Source: CBDDHT01 sp965227905 (GTDB taxonomy: Bacteria > Pseudomonadota > Alphaproteobacteria > Rhizobiales > Methyloligellaceae). From it: 64,000 bases of DNA. Positions 34,758-43,625 of this stretch are shown here, in pieces (position 1 is the first letter of the stretch; every line of letters starts with the position of its first letter). Below the pieces are notes generated by a model. It was not told the origin of the DNA and made no database searches. It saw nothing but the letters and a program-made list of their open reading frames with translations. Location: the NCBI GenBank assembly GCA_965227905.1, contig OZ245780.1, forward strand, positions 5,146,001 to 5,210,000, written 5' to 3'. Made by a program: the position numbers and the translations under genes.

Positions 34758-34784
34758 GAAGGGAGCAGCTTTGCTGCTCCCTTC
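34758..34784 (+). terminator. Perfect 12-bp hairpin after TAXI binding-protein gene
   Basis: GAAGGGAGCAGC pairs with GCTGCTCCCTTC around TTT, nine bases after the stop; CTTCTC follows but no long U-run. It is probably an attenuator or 3' stabiliser that makes binding-protein mRNA exceed permease mRNA, like the hairpin after the DctP-type gene. Confidence 0.6.
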
Positions 34785-34807
34785 GATCTTCTCCGTAACA
34801 ACAGGCA

Positions 34808-34826
34808 CGGGAGGCGATGCCTCCCG
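34808..34826 (+). promoter_or_regulatory. Second hairpin before permease gene
   Basis: CGGGAGGC and GCCTCCCG form an 8-bp stem with loop GAT. An in-frame ATG (34817-34819) and its GGGAGG would be buried in this stem, which supports the downstream GTG (34886) as the real permease start. Confidence 0.45.
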
Positions 34827-34885
34827 GGTCGATGGGTTTTTCGTGCGAACAAGGACACAGACCGTCGTCGAGGGGGCGAACAATC

Positions 34886-36850
34886 GTGAGCGCAGCACAG
34901 ACTGAAACGGTACCCGATCCGAGAGGCGCGCGATATCTGAGATGGCTCTCGATCGCAGTCGCACTCGCACTGATCGCCTATAGCGTTGCGACCGTCTGGT
35001 CCTCTCTAACCGGCGCTATGGAGCACTACACGATCCATGTCTGTCTGGTGTTTCTGCTTGTCACATCCGACATTGCAGCCATCACCGGACTTGGCGCACG
35101 CAGCGCAGAGCGCACCAGGACCCTGGCGATCGTCGCCATCCTTTCGGTGATCATTGCGTTGTGCGGCATCTATTTCGTGATGCAGGCCAAAGAGCTCGAA
35201 TTCTCACAACCCTTCATTACAGACACCGACTTCATATTCGGCTGCCTTTTGGTGTTTGCCGTCCTGAGCGTTACCTGGCTTGTATGGGGGTGGCCGCTTG
35301 CCCTTATCTGCCTGCTGGCCGCCATCTACTTTGCATTCGGATATCTTCTCCCGGAAGGCTTCGCGCCCAACCGGAAATACGATGCGAATCTGATTATCAG
35401 CTATCTGTCGGGAATGGGCGGGCCGCGCGGCATTCTCACCTACGCACCACTATCAGCGGACGTGATCTTCCTCCTGCTGGTCTATGGCGGCTCGCTTCAC
35501 GGCACGCGCATCATCGACATGTTCAGCGAAATCGGAAGGGCGATTGGCAATCTCTTCAGAGGAGGCGTTGCTTATTCGGCGACCACTGCCAGTCTCCTGA
35601 TCGGCATGGTGACAGGTCAGTCGGTCAGCAATATCGCACTCTCCGGCAGCATGACCATTCCGACCATGGTGCGAACCGGTTTCACCCGCAATGAAGCCGG
35701 TGCAATTGAAGTCCTGGCCTCGACCGGCAGCCAGCTCTTGCCGCCCATTATGGGACTCGGCGCATTCCTGATGTCGGTGATCCTTGGCATTTCCTATATC
35801 GAGGTCGCTATCGCAGCCATCATCCCTGCGGTTCTCTATATCTTTGCCGTGGTTGCCGGAATCGTCTGCCTGATCAGCGCCTCGAAGAGTATTCCGTTCG
35901 AGCGCCAGGCTGTGAACTGGCGGCTTATCGGCTGGATCGCCCCCTCGTTCATCGTGTCGTTCACAGTCCTGATCGTGCTGCTGTCCTATCGCTATTCGCC
36001 TCCCATGGCGGGGTTCTGGGGGATGGTCCTGGTCACAGCCCTCAGCTTTATGCGACCGGCAGAATATCGTCCCAAGCTGAACTCGATCCTTTCGGGCATG
36101 CATGAAGGCGCACTCACCGGAGCGAAGCTCGCGGTTATTCTTTGTGCCATCGGCATCATCGTCCAGATGCTTGTCACGACCGGTGCGGGCCTCTCGCTCG
36201 GAAGACTGATGATCGAGCTTTCGGCAGGCAACATGACCATCGGTCTTCTTCTCGGAATGGCGGTTGCTCTTTTCATCGGTATGGGTCTACCGACACCCGC
36301 AGCCTACGCACTGATTGCTATCGTCGTCGTTCCGTCGCTCATCGACCTTGGCCTTAAACCGATCGTTGCCAACTTCTACGGCTTCTATTTCGCTATCTTC
36401 TCGACACTCACACCACCGGTTGCGGTCGGCATATTGACGGCTCTCAGGATCTCGAACGGCACGTTCATGGGGACGGCAATCGAGTGCTTCAAGCTTGGGG
36501 GCGTCTGCTTTCTTGTGCCGTTCCTGTTTGTCGCCTTTCCTAACATTCTCGACTTCCCGGATCTGACGCTCGAAACGCTGGTGATGCTTCCATCGTTCGC
36601 GGTAGCAACTTTTATGCTCTCAGCAGGGACTTATGGCGCCATACCCGGACGCCGCCTTGCGGCCATCGAGCGATGTCTGCTGATCGCCACTGGTCCGCTT
36701 CTTTTTGCTCTGACACTGTTTGCCGACGGCGCCTTGATGCGAGCGCTATCGCCGCTTTGCTTCATCGCCTGGCTGGCGTGGAGCCGCTTCACCGGACGTA
36801 ATGCAACAGAAATCACCGGCGAAGCCGAAGCCCCTGTTCAATCGAAATAA
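34886..36850 (+). CDS. TRAP transporter fused permease (4TM/12TM, TAXI-associated)
   Basis: About 654 residues from GTG 34886, with GAGGGGG upstream. The N-terminal third (about 20-170) corresponds to the DctQ subunit with about four to six helices, the rest to DctM with about 12. Motifs are NLFRGGVAYSATTASLLIGM in the M domain, MGLGAFLMS, and MGLPTPAAYALIAIV and TPPVAVGILTALRI near the C terminus. It translocates whatever the preceding TAXI protein delivers, driven by an ion gradient. The gene is 58 bases upstream of the nitrilase gene. Confidence 0.92.
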   Translation: MSAAQTETVPDPRGARYLRWLSIAVALALIAYSVATVWSSLTGAMEHYTIHVCLVFLLVTSDIAAITGLGARSAERTRTLAIVAILSVIIALCGIYFVMQAKELEFSQPFITDTDFIFGCLLVFAVLSVTWLVWGWPLALICLLAAIYFAFGYLLPEGFAPNRKYDANLIISYLSGMGGPRGILTYAPLSADVIFLLLVYGGSLHGTRIIDMFSEIGRAIGNLFRGGVAYSATTASLLIGMVTGQSVSNIALSGSMTIPTMVRTGFTRNEAGAIEVLASTGSQLLPPIMGLGAFLMSVILGISYIEVAIAAIIPAVLYIFAVVAGIVCLISASKSIPFERQAVNWRLIGWIAPSFIVSFTVLIVLLSYRYSPPMAGFWGMVLVTALSFMRPAEYRPKLNSILSGMHEGALTGAKLAVILCAIGIIVQMLVTTGAGLSLGRLMIELSAGNMTIGLLLGMAVALFIGMGLPTPAAYALIAIVVVPSLIDLGLKPIVANFYGFYFAIFSTLTPPVAVGILTALRISNGTFMGTAIECFKLGGVCFLVPFLFVAFPNILDFPDLTLETLVMLPSFAVATFMLSAGTYGAIPGRRLAAIERCLLIATGPLLFALTLFADGALMRALSPLCFIAWLAWSRFTGRNATEITGEAEAPVQSK

Positions 36851-36907
36851 ACATGTCGTCCTGCTGCGGCCAAAGTGCCCCGGACGCCACTGCCAGGAGA
36901 TAGAAAA

Positions 36908-37978
36908 ATGAATGCTCATGAGACTGTCGAAACGGTTCACTCCACCATTCGGGCTGCAAGCGTATTTGCTGCACCTATCATGCTCGACAAAGACGCAACG
37001 GTGGACAAGGCATGCAGGTTGATTGCGGAGGCCGCAGAGACCGGCGCAGAGCTGATCGTCTTTCCCGAATCGTTCATTCCCGGCTTCCCTGTCTGGACAG
37101 CTATTCGCAAGCCAGTGGACGGGCATGAATTCTTCAAGCGGTTCGCATTGAATTCGATGACGATCAGCGGCTCGGAAATCCGCCGGATCGCGGCTGTTGC
37201 CCGCGATTGCAAGATATTCGTCTCCATGGGTTTTTCGGAACGTTCAACGGTCAGCTCGGGCTGCCTATGGAATAGCAACATCCTGATAGGAGATGACGGC
37301 CGGATTCTGAACCATCACCGCAAGATCATGCCGACCTTCTACGAGAAACTCGTCTGGGCCAGCGGCGACGGTGCTGGATTAAAGGTTTGCGATACCCGGA
37401 TCGGTCGCGTGGGGTCACTGATCTGCGGCGAGAACAACAATACGCTGGCGCGCTATGCGATGATTGCCCAGGGCGAGCAAATCCATACAGCCTGCTTTCC
37501 ATCCGTCTGGCCATTTCGTAATCCGCTTCAAAATGTACGGTCCTACGATTTAGCTGCGGCGAACAGGATCAGAGTCTCAGCACATTGCTTCGAAGGTAAG
37601 GTCTTCTCGATCGTAAGCGCCAGCTTCCTCGACGAGGCTTCCATTGCCATTCTCTCGGATGGGGACGAGGAGGCGGAAAAGATGCTGCGCGCAACACCGC
37701 GAGCAAACTCCATCATCATCGGTCCGGAGGGTGACGTCATCGCGGAAGGCGGCACCGACAAGGAAGAGATCGTCTATGGCGACCTCGACCTCGAGCGTGC
37801 CATCGAACTCAAACAGCATCACGACCTCGTCGGCTATTACAATCGTTTCGATATCTTCCAGGTCCATCTCAACCGCAAGCGACTGCAACCGATTCATGAA
37901 CACGCCGAGAATCTGCCGCAAGGTCCTGAAACCGAAATGCAGGTCGCCGAATTGATCGGAGCGGAAGCGGCTGAATAA
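36908..37978 (+). CDS. Nitrilase family hydrolase
   Basis: The 356-residue carbon-nitrogen hydrolase starts at ATG 36908, with AGGAGA upstream. The triad is E54 (FPESFIPGFPVW), K139 (HHRKIMPTF) and C173 (LICGENNNTLARYA). The FIPGFPVW block, the KIMPTFYEKLVW loop and a CGEN start of the nucleophile elbow match true nitrilases and cyanide dihydratases (about 330-380 residues), which turn nitriles into acid plus ammonia and form helical oligomers. It is co-transcribed with the TAXI-TRAP genes, pointing to uptake and hydrolysis of a nitrile or amide-bearing acid. Confidence 0.9.
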   Translation: MNAHETVETVHSTIRAASVFAAPIMLDKDATVDKACRLIAEAAETGAELIVFPESFIPGFPVWTAIRKPVDGHEFFKRFALNSMTISGSEIRRIAAVARDCKIFVSMGFSERSTVSSGCLWNSNILIGDDGRILNHHRKIMPTFYEKLVWASGDGAGLKVCDTRIGRVGSLICGENNNTLARYAMIAQGEQIHTACFPSVWPFRNPLQNVRSYDLAAANRIRVSAHCFEGKVFSIVSASFLDEASIAILSDGDEEAEKMLRATPRANSIIIGPEGDVIAEGGTDKEEIVYGDLDLERAIELKQHHDLVGYYNRFDIFQVHLNRKRLQPIHEHAENLPQGPETEMQVAELIGAEAAE

Positions 37979-38028
37979 CAGTGTATCCGACCGCTACCGG
38001 TTTCGCGGGTCGACCTTAGAACCAAAGG

Positions 38029-38577
38029 TCAGGACTTGGGGCGCCTCTGGAATGAAGGGATCGCCTCGTATGGGTCGCGTCTTTTTCGTTCGAAACGGCT
38101 AACCTCTGCCATTGGCCGTTCTGGCGGATGCAATCTCATCGGCTGGCGCAGGTCGCGTTCTACGTTGCGCAACCGGGCAACAATAATCGCGGTCGATGCC
38201 TGTAATGACTTCAGTCTTTGGCGCGCCCTCAATTCGGCGTTGCGATAGCAATCGCGTTCCCATCGAAGTTGGTCGACAAGATTTGCCTTCTTCCGCAGCG
38301 TCCTCTTGTCAGCAGACTCCGGCGTCTGATCATCCGTTCCAGCTCGCGCCAGATCACCCGCATCATTCGCCGATTTGAGGACGATCTTTTTTGGAAGATC
38401 AGCATTCGAAATCGTGCAGTCGGGATGGGAGAGCTTTGTCATTGCGACGCGGCTGGGAAGCGGAATCGAGTCCAGCTGGTACGCGTAGTGTTCCCTGCCC
38501 TGGCAGCCGGCGAGCGCAACAATCATGGGAAGAGCGAATAGCGTAGAAAATCGTATGGAAGGCAGTTGCCAAGCCAT
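38029..38577 (-). CDS. Lipoprotein of unknown function
   Basis: 182 residues from ATG 38577 (AAAGGG upstream). Signal peptide with lipobox VALAGC, the lipidated cysteine near residue 25, so it is anchored in the envelope. The mature part is basic, with a helical, probably coiled-coil middle (about 90-140; KANLVDQLRWERDCYRNAEL then RARQRLKSLQAS) and an Arg/Pro-rich tail. Family not recognised; resembles small coiled-coil lipoproteins that span or bind periplasmic structures. Convergent with the nitrilase gene. Confidence 0.7.
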   Translation of the reverse strand: MAWQLPSIRFSTLFALPMIVALAGCQGREHYAYQLDSIPLPSRVAMTKLSHPDCTISNADLPKKIVLKSANDAGDLARAGTDDQTPESADKRTLRKKANLVDQLRWERDCYRNAELRARQRLKSLQASTAIIVARLRNVERDLRQPMRLHPPERPMAEVSRFERKRRDPYEAIPSFQRRPKS

Positions 38578-39065
38578 CAATAAACCCTTTCAAGCACAGC
38601 ATGCCGATGAGACACGCAGCGAGAGCGACTGTGCGGGATTCCGGGTCTTAGGTTGATCGCCCGGCTACCATCGCACTCAGAAAAGACGTCTTGCGAAACC
38701 TCGATTAACGGTCGAGTGGTCCGTCTCGCACCGGGCAAATTGCTGGATTGGCAGATTGATCACCATTATTAGCCACGATGGCTACTGCACCTGATTTCGA
38801 TGTCATCGCTTCCCTCGTCAGCTTTTGGCTTCCATGAGGTCAGGCCGGACTGACCGAATGCGCAACACGTCGCCGGACGCCCCGGAATCGAGCATCCTGA
38901 TGGCCTGCATGCTGCAACAGGCGATAAGCGAATGTTGGCGGTGCCGGGCGGTTGCGGGTCTGTTTTCCCGTTGTTGATTTGCCTCTAGCAATCAAGAAGC
39001 TAGCAAGGGACGTTGACGAGGTTTGGGCAGAATTCGGGACACAATTAGGCGCGACCGGCCAGGCG
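38578..39065. other. 488-base gap without a recognisable gene
   Basis: No reading frame with family features is seen on either strand. It contains the inverted repeat TAGCCA-CGA-TGGCTA (38770-38784) in an AT-rich patch, a candidate operator. The stretch 38820-39060 could be decayed coding sequence, but I cannot match it to anything. Confidence 0.4.
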
Positions 39066-39857
39066 TCAGGGTGCACTGATCCAATGATCATCATGTCCGG
39101 CTTCAGGTCTGAAATAGACAATCATGCGGCCATCACGTCCTGCTGTTGCTGTCGAAGCCCAGGGTGCGGTGCCATGAAGTGCAAGACGATGGACAAGATA
39201 GGCTTCACCCGGTCGCATGGCGATCTCCACACGAGCACAGCAATCGAAAATCTCCCGCCGTGCGGCATGATAGACGTCGGTAACATCGATATCGCCCCAA
39301 CGTTCCGGTGCCACACTCTCAAGTAGTGGGACAAATGCATGCCGGATGATTTCGTGCGAACCTTCCCAGATCACAAAAGGCGCAGCATCTGCACTGAATT
39401 CCACCATCGGAATGCCTAGCAAAAATCCATGACGTTCGTTGATGCGTCTTCTGCGGTCAGGTCCGACGCGCATAAGTCCATCAACATGTGCAGCATCGCG
39501 GTTGAGCCGAAACCGATAGGCCGCCTCGGATTCCGTATCCATGGGCCTTGGATATCCCGGATAGCAGACCGATACTTGCCCGCGGTCCCAGACAAAACCC
39601 GTCAGCCCCAGAGCCTCATGTATGAACGCAACTGCTTGGCCGGATAGTTTCGGTCCACCTTCAACAGCACCTTCAGTGTCATTCGGAAGCACGTTGACTC
39701 CGGCAAACCAGGTGCCGCCACATCTCAGCCAATGGGCATGTTCGGAATCCACGGTGGATTTTCGTGCAGCCGGTAGCGTGGCCTGAATCCATCTCGCCAA
39801 CGCCGGGTCATGAGGGAAAGCGCACCACCCTCTCGTCAGAAAGGCTTCTCGCGTCAA
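39066..39857 (-). CDS. Phytanoyl-CoA dioxygenase (PhyH)-like protein
   Basis: The 263-residue non-heme Fe(II) oxygenase is of the PhyH-like group. HxD is in RDAAHVDGL, the distal His in YLVHRLALHGTAPW, and an Arg follows near the end (DGRMIVYFRPE). Long basic stretches (VGPDRRRRINERH) between the iron ligands are a local peculiarity. It starts at TTG, overlapping the stop of the PPOX gene by four bases (TTGA), so the pair is translationally coupled. Substrate unknown. Confidence 0.75.
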   Translation of the reverse strand: MTREAFLTRGWCAFPHDPALARWIQATLPAARKSTVDSEHAHWLRCGGTWFAGVNVLPNDTEGAVEGGPKLSGQAVAFIHEALGLTGFVWDRGQVSVCYPGYPRPMDTESEAAYRFRLNRDAAHVDGLMRVGPDRRRRINERHGFLLGIPMVEFSADAAPFVIWEGSHEIIRHAFVPLLESVAPERWGDIDVTDVYHAARREIFDCCARVEIAMRPGEAYLVHRLALHGTAPWASTATAGRDGRMIVYFRPEAGHDDHWISAP

Positions 39858-40474
39858 TAGAGCGTCACCTTCAGCTCGGCTGGTTTTGCCAAATCGTAAG
39901 CGTCCGCATCGAGATCACCCATCGCGCCCTTGAGCATTTTACCAACTGTCGGGACATCGCCGCGCTCCACGCGCGCGTCGCTTTTCCACAAGCCCGCTCG
40001 CATCAATGCACGCGCGCACTGGAAGTAAACGGAATCGATTTCGACAAGAATGACCGATGCAGGCTTCTTCTCACCAACGGCAAAACTATCGATCAGATCC
40101 GGATCGGTCGTGATCGTAGCGCGCCCATTGATCCGCAATGTTTCGTCAATCCCAGGGATGAGAAACAATAGGCCGATCCGCGGATCCGCAATGATGTTAC
40201 GCAACGTGTCGAGGCGATTGTTGCCGCGCCGATCGGGGATTGCCAGTGTCTTCTCATCAAGGACCCGCAGCAATTGCTCTGCAGCGTCACCGCGGGGCGA
40301 ACAATCGAGTCCGTTCGGTCCCGAACTCGCGATTGCGAAGAACGGCGCCTGCTCAATCCACTTGCGATAGGCGGCAGTGAGCTGGTGTGTTTCTTTGGCA
40401 AGAGATCGTTCCGGAATTTGACCGTAAAGAGCGAGAAGCTCATCGATCGTCTTGACGACATGCGCGCTGGACAT
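39854..40474 (-). CDS. PPOX-class FMN flavoprotein (pyridoxamine phosphate oxidase-like)
   Basis: The 206-residue split-beta-barrel protein (MSMEG_1061-like group) has the typical APFFAIASSGPNGLDCSPRGD, LAIPDRRGNNRLDTLRNI and RIGLLFLIPGIDETLRINGRA blocks that bind FMN. Such proteins reduce or sense flavin/F420-type cofactors, or detoxify quinones; the specific reaction is unknown. ATG 40474 has AAAGGAAC upstream. It is 116 bases downstream of the TetR gene in the same orientation and may be co-regulated. Confidence 0.85.
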   Translation of the reverse strand: MSSAHVVKTIDELLALYGQIPERSLAKETHQLTAAYRKWIEQAPFFAIASSGPNGLDCSPRGDAAEQLLRVLDEKTLAIPDRRGNNRLDTLRNIIADPRIGLLFLIPGIDETLRINGRATITTDPDLIDSFAVGEKKPASVILVEIDSVYFQCARALMRAGLWKSDARVERGDVPTVGKMLKGAMGDLDADAYDLAKPAELKVTLY

Positions 40475-40590
40475 CGCGATTGTTCCTTTGGCAGTGGATC
40501 CTACGGCGTTGGCGGCGCGGATTATGATCCGGCTTGTCCTCGAATGCCAGGGGGTGTGCAAATGCAACGCACCTCTCACGCCGGCGTTGC

Positions 40591-41220
40591 TCAATACTCG
40601 AACAATCCGCGGACTATGGCCCGCACCAATGTCTCCACCTGCTGTTCGATTTCGTCGGATGGCACTGCAATAAAGAGATCATGCATGCCCAGAGAAACGA
40701 TGCCGTGGACGGCGGAGAACATGAGACGCGCCAGCGACCAGATGTCGTCGTCGCTCCGCTCTGGCAAAATCTCTTTCAAGACAGTGACCACATGCGAGAA
40801 CAGCCGCACATGCTCATCCAGATGCCAGTCCGGGACTTTGCGATCCGGCTTCAGGCCTTGTTCGAACAAGGCCGACCAGAGCCGTGGATGCTTTGCGGCA
40901 AACCGGCAATAGGCATGGCCGATCCCAACGAGCGTTTGCTCCGGATCCTGGTCGCCTTGATCGGAAGGCAAAATACGCCCGATTTCGCGATCCAGGCCGG
41001 CCAGGGTCTTTGAATTGACTGCAATGATCAGCCCATCAAGATCGTCGAAAACATTGTAAATCGCTCCGACCGAGCAACCGACCTCACCCGCCACAGCACG
41101 GGCCGCCAACGCATCGAGCCCCTGCGCTGCAATCAGACGTTCCGCAGCTGCGATCAGTTCGCTCCGCAGCGCCTGGCGTCTTTCTGTGGTCGACTTTCGT
41201 TCTTTAGGTCGTTCCGTCAT
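40591..41220 (-). CDS. TetR family regulator (paralogue of product of 43626-44273)
   Basis: 209 residues from ATG 41220, which overlaps the CdsA stop as ATGA. HTH at about 15-65 (RAVAGEVGCSVGAIYNVFDD); helical C-terminal domain with FAAKHPRLWSALFEQGL and MFSAVHGIVSLG blocks of the WHG type. The same blocks occur in the TetR at 43626-44273 (SPGTLYNVFDNFEALI, HPNLWTALFGYSL, ASVHGICSLSL), so they are paralogues at both ends of the lipid gene cluster and may bind the same operators. Confidence 0.9.
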   Translation of the reverse strand: MTERPKERKSTTERRQALRSELIAAAERLIAAQGLDALAARAVAGEVGCSVGAIYNVFDDLDGLIIAVNSKTLAGLDREIGRILPSDQGDQDPEQTLVGIGHAYCRFAAKHPRLWSALFEQGLKPDRKVPDWHLDEHVRLFSHVVTVLKEILPERSDDDIWSLARLMFSAVHGIVSLGMHDLFIAVPSDEIEQQVETLVRAIVRGLFEY

Positions 41221-42161
41221 ACCGTCCACCAATAACGAACCATGTGAAAGAAAATCGGAGCGGCAAAGACGACCGAGTCTAGTCGATCCATGAAGCCGCC
41301 ATGGCCTTCGATGGTCCAACCCCAGTCCTTCACGCCGCGATCGCGCTTAATGGCGGACATGACAAGACCGCCGAAAAATCCCATGAGCGTCACAACAAGT
41401 GCCATCCCTGCCGCTTCCACTGGCGCAAACGGTGTGATCCACCACAGCGCAGCACCGAGCGCCGTCGCACTCAGAACGCCACCGACAAACCCTTCGACCG
41501 TCTTGGAAGGTGAGAGCGATGGCGCAATCTTGTGACGGCCCAGCAGCTTTCCCCAGACATACTGCAGGACGTCGCTCATCTGCACTACAACGATCAGAAA
41601 GGCGATAAGCAGCAGATTGCGTCCCTCGAATCCGGGGATCTCGAGTGTCAGCAAAGCGGGCACATGAGATAGGCAGAAGACGGAAATCATCAATCCCCAC
41701 TGCACCTCGGCGACGCGTTCGAGGTAACGCTCCGTCTCACCGCGTAGCGCCGAAATTATCGGCATGAACAGGAAGGCATAGACGGGGATAAAGACCGAGT
41801 AGAGCCCATACCACTCGTCCCAGATAAAGACGTACTGGGCAGGGAGAATCACGAAAAATGCTGCCACCAACGTCCAATGGTCGCCTCGTCTCGTATGAGT
41901 GAGAGAGATGAACTCGCGCAGTGCTGCGAATGAAAGCACGCCGAACAGGACAATCACGCCGGCTTTTCCAAAAATGAAGGCAAGCGCGATCAACGCAACC
42001 ATCGCCCACCAGGCATCGACACGGGCATTCAGATTTTCGACGAATGCGTTCGGTTCCGGACCTGTGTGGCGTGCGGCGAGCTTGCGCCCTATCACTGTCG
42101 CAACGATCAGAAGACCGGCAACGCCTGCGAAGAGTGCAAAGATTTGCTGCTGAGGGCTCAT
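41217..42161 (-). CDS. Phosphatidate cytidylyltransferase (CdsA family)
   Basis: The 314-residue integral membrane enzyme has about eight helices and makes CDP-diacylglycerol from phosphatidate and CTP. The CdsA signature is complete near the C terminus: SAIKRDRGVKDWG then EGHGGFMDRLD. SPSKTVEGF and SDVLQYVWGK upstream also fit. It overlaps the plsC-like gene by ATGA. As E. coli ynbB-type paralogues stand beside a CDP-alcohol transferase, this may be a specialised second CdsA and not the housekeeping copy (inference). Confidence 0.92.
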   Translation of the reverse strand: MSPQQQIFALFAGVAGLLIVATVIGRKLAARHTGPEPNAFVENLNARVDAWWAMVALIALAFIFGKAGVIVLFGVLSFAALREFISLTHTRRGDHWTLVAAFFVILPAQYVFIWDEWYGLYSVFIPVYAFLFMPIISALRGETERYLERVAEVQWGLMISVFCLSHVPALLTLEIPGFEGRNLLLIAFLIVVVQMSDVLQYVWGKLLGRHKIAPSLSPSKTVEGFVGGVLSATALGAALWWITPFAPVEAAGMALVVTLMGFFGGLVMSAIKRDRGVKDWGWTIEGHGGFMDRLDSVVFAAPIFFHMVRYWWTV

Positions 42162-42823
42162 GGTACTGCCGCCCTCCTCTCAGACTCATTCTCCTCGGAC
42201 GCGACAGGTGCCAGATCGAGAAGAGCGCCGCGCGCACGATCGAGAAAATCGGCTTTCGTCTCATCGGCTGCCAGTGTCATCGGCGTTCCGAACGAAACCG
42301 AACACAAAAGCGGGATCGGCAGAAACTCACCCTTGGGAAGGACGCGATTGAGATTGGCAAGCCAGACGGGCACCAGTTCGATTTCTGGCTGACGTCTAGC
42401 CAGGTGAAAGATCCCGCTCTTGAATGGCAAGAGTGTTTCTTCCGTCATGTTGCGCGTCCCCTCCGGGAACAGGATCAGAGACGATCCGGCATCGATCGCA
42501 TCGGAGAGGACACCAATCGGGTCTTCCCGCCGAGCCTGCGTACGATCGATGAGAACGGCATTGAAAACATCGCGCCCGATGAAACGGCGGATGTTCCCTG
42601 CCAGCCAATAGTCGGAGCCGGCAACGGGACGGGTTGTCTTGCGAAGCTGTGGCGGCAGGGCTGTCCAGATCAGTACGAAATCGCCATGGCTGGCGTGATT
42701 GGCAAAATAGACGCGCGTCGCACGACTAGGACCACAACCGATCCACCGGGCCTGCACGGCGGTGATCACGCGGGTAAACAAAATGATTAGATTTGCGACC
42801 GAGAGGGCCAGGAGTCTGCTCAT
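42158..42823 (-). CDS. Lysophospholipid acyltransferase, PlsC family
   Basis: About 221 residues from ATG 42823 (a GTG at 42862 would add 13 residues). Acyltransferase motif I is NHASHGD (H-x4-D) and motif III is FPEGTR; an N-terminal hydrophobic segment anchors it in the membrane. It acylates lysophosphatidate or a similar lysolipid, feeding phosphatidate to the CdsA encoded next (ATGA overlap). The operon thus makes CDP-diacylglycerol and uses it in the CDP-alcohol transferase encoded upstream. Confidence 0.9.
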   Translation of the reverse strand: MSRLLALSVANLIILFTRVITAVQARWIGCGPSRATRVYFANHASHGDFVLIWTALPPQLRKTTRPVAGSDYWLAGNIRRFIGRDVFNAVLIDRTQARREDPIGVLSDAIDAGSSLILFPEGTRNMTEETLLPFKSGIFHLARRQPEIELVPVWLANLNRVLPKGEFLPIPLLCSVSFGTPMTLAADETKADFLDRARGALLDLAPVASEENESERRAAVP

Positions 42824-42880
42824 GAGGCCGGATCCATTTCCGTGATTGCCAATGACTGACACATCGCTGCGACTTCGTCA

Positions 42881-43495
42881 TTAGGCCGAACGGTTGCCGG
42901 CTTCCGACAAGCCCGCGCGAATGCGGTTCACTATCGTCAGAATCAGAAGCGCCGCGGCAACAGGCATCGACCACGCGACCCATCCTGGAAGCGAGCCGAT
43001 CACTGCAACCGCAGTCCCGAGCGTACCGAACAGGAGGGCCCGGTCACTCTTTCCCATTGGTCCGTCATAACGGCGAGATGCCCCCACCGCCGGTCCCAAC
43101 ACACCCGCAAACTCGCTAACCGCCGCAAGGAAAATCACCAAGGCGACCCAAAGTGCATCGAATGGCGCTACGAACGCGAAAGGCAAATAGAGTGCTGCAT
43201 CCGAGATCACATCCGTTATCTCGTTCAGATACGCCCCGAGCGCACTTTTCTGACCGAATTCCCTTGCCAGCATACCGTCGACCGCATTCAGCCCCATGCG
43301 AACGAATAGCCAGATCGGTAGCACAAGGAAGACCATTGGTTCAGCGGCAAAAGCAATGACCAGTCCTGCAACGATTAGCGACCCAATCATCGCGGTTACG
43401 GTGACTTGATTGGCTGTCACGCCGTTTTCGGCAAGCCAGGCAACCAAGGGCCGGAGCAAAGCCTGAAACCGCGGCTTGAGACTGTAAAGCGTCAT
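42881..43495 (-). CDS. CDP-alcohol phosphatidyltransferase
   Basis: The 204-residue membrane enzyme transfers a phosphatidyl group from CDP-diacylglycerol to an alcohol. The signature DG-x2-AR-x8-G-x3-D-x3-D reads DGMLAREFGQKSALG then AYLNEITDVISD: the first of the last acidic pair is Asn, followed by two Asp at the expected spacing. This YnbA-like variant is seen in paralogues of PgsA. The alcohol acceptor is unknown. GGGAGG precedes the ATG. First gene of the four-gene leftward operon. Confidence 0.88.
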   Translation of the reverse strand: MTLYSLKPRFQALLRPLVAWLAENGVTANQVTVTAMIGSLIVAGLVIAFAAEPMVFLVLPIWLFVRMGLNAVDGMLAREFGQKSALGAYLNEITDVISDAALYLPFAFVAPFDALWVALVIFLAAVSEFAGVLGPAVGASRRYDGPMGKSDRALLFGTLGTAVAVIGSLPGWVAWSMPVAAALLILTIVNRIRAGLSEAGNRSA

Positions 43496-43532
43496 GGATG
43501 TCCTCCCAAAGATCCCACATAGTAGCAAAAAT

Positions 43533-43598
43533 TGAACATTGTTCAAAATATATCTTGAAAATGAACGCCGTTCAAACTAATTATATGAACGATGTTCA
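43533..43598. promoter_or_regulatory. Three TGAAC-N3-GTTCA operators in shared promoter
   Basis: Perfect 13-bp inverted repeats TGAAC-N3-GTTCA occur at 43533-43545, 43562-43574 and 43586-43598. They lie between the CDP-alcohol transferase operon and the TetR-lipase-Aas operon. Centres are 29 and 24 bases apart. One or both TetR paralogues are the likely binders and would control both arms. Confidence 0.75.
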
Positions 43599-43625
43599 CA
43601 AATACGGGATAGAGGAGTTATCAAC

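Noticed and set aside
36142..36357. 71-codon frame inside the fused permease gene
   Set aside because: Alternative frame of a strongly supported membrane protein gene.
38820..39060. Short open frames in the gap before the PhyH-like gene
   Set aside because: No start signals, odd composition and no recognisable motif on either strand.
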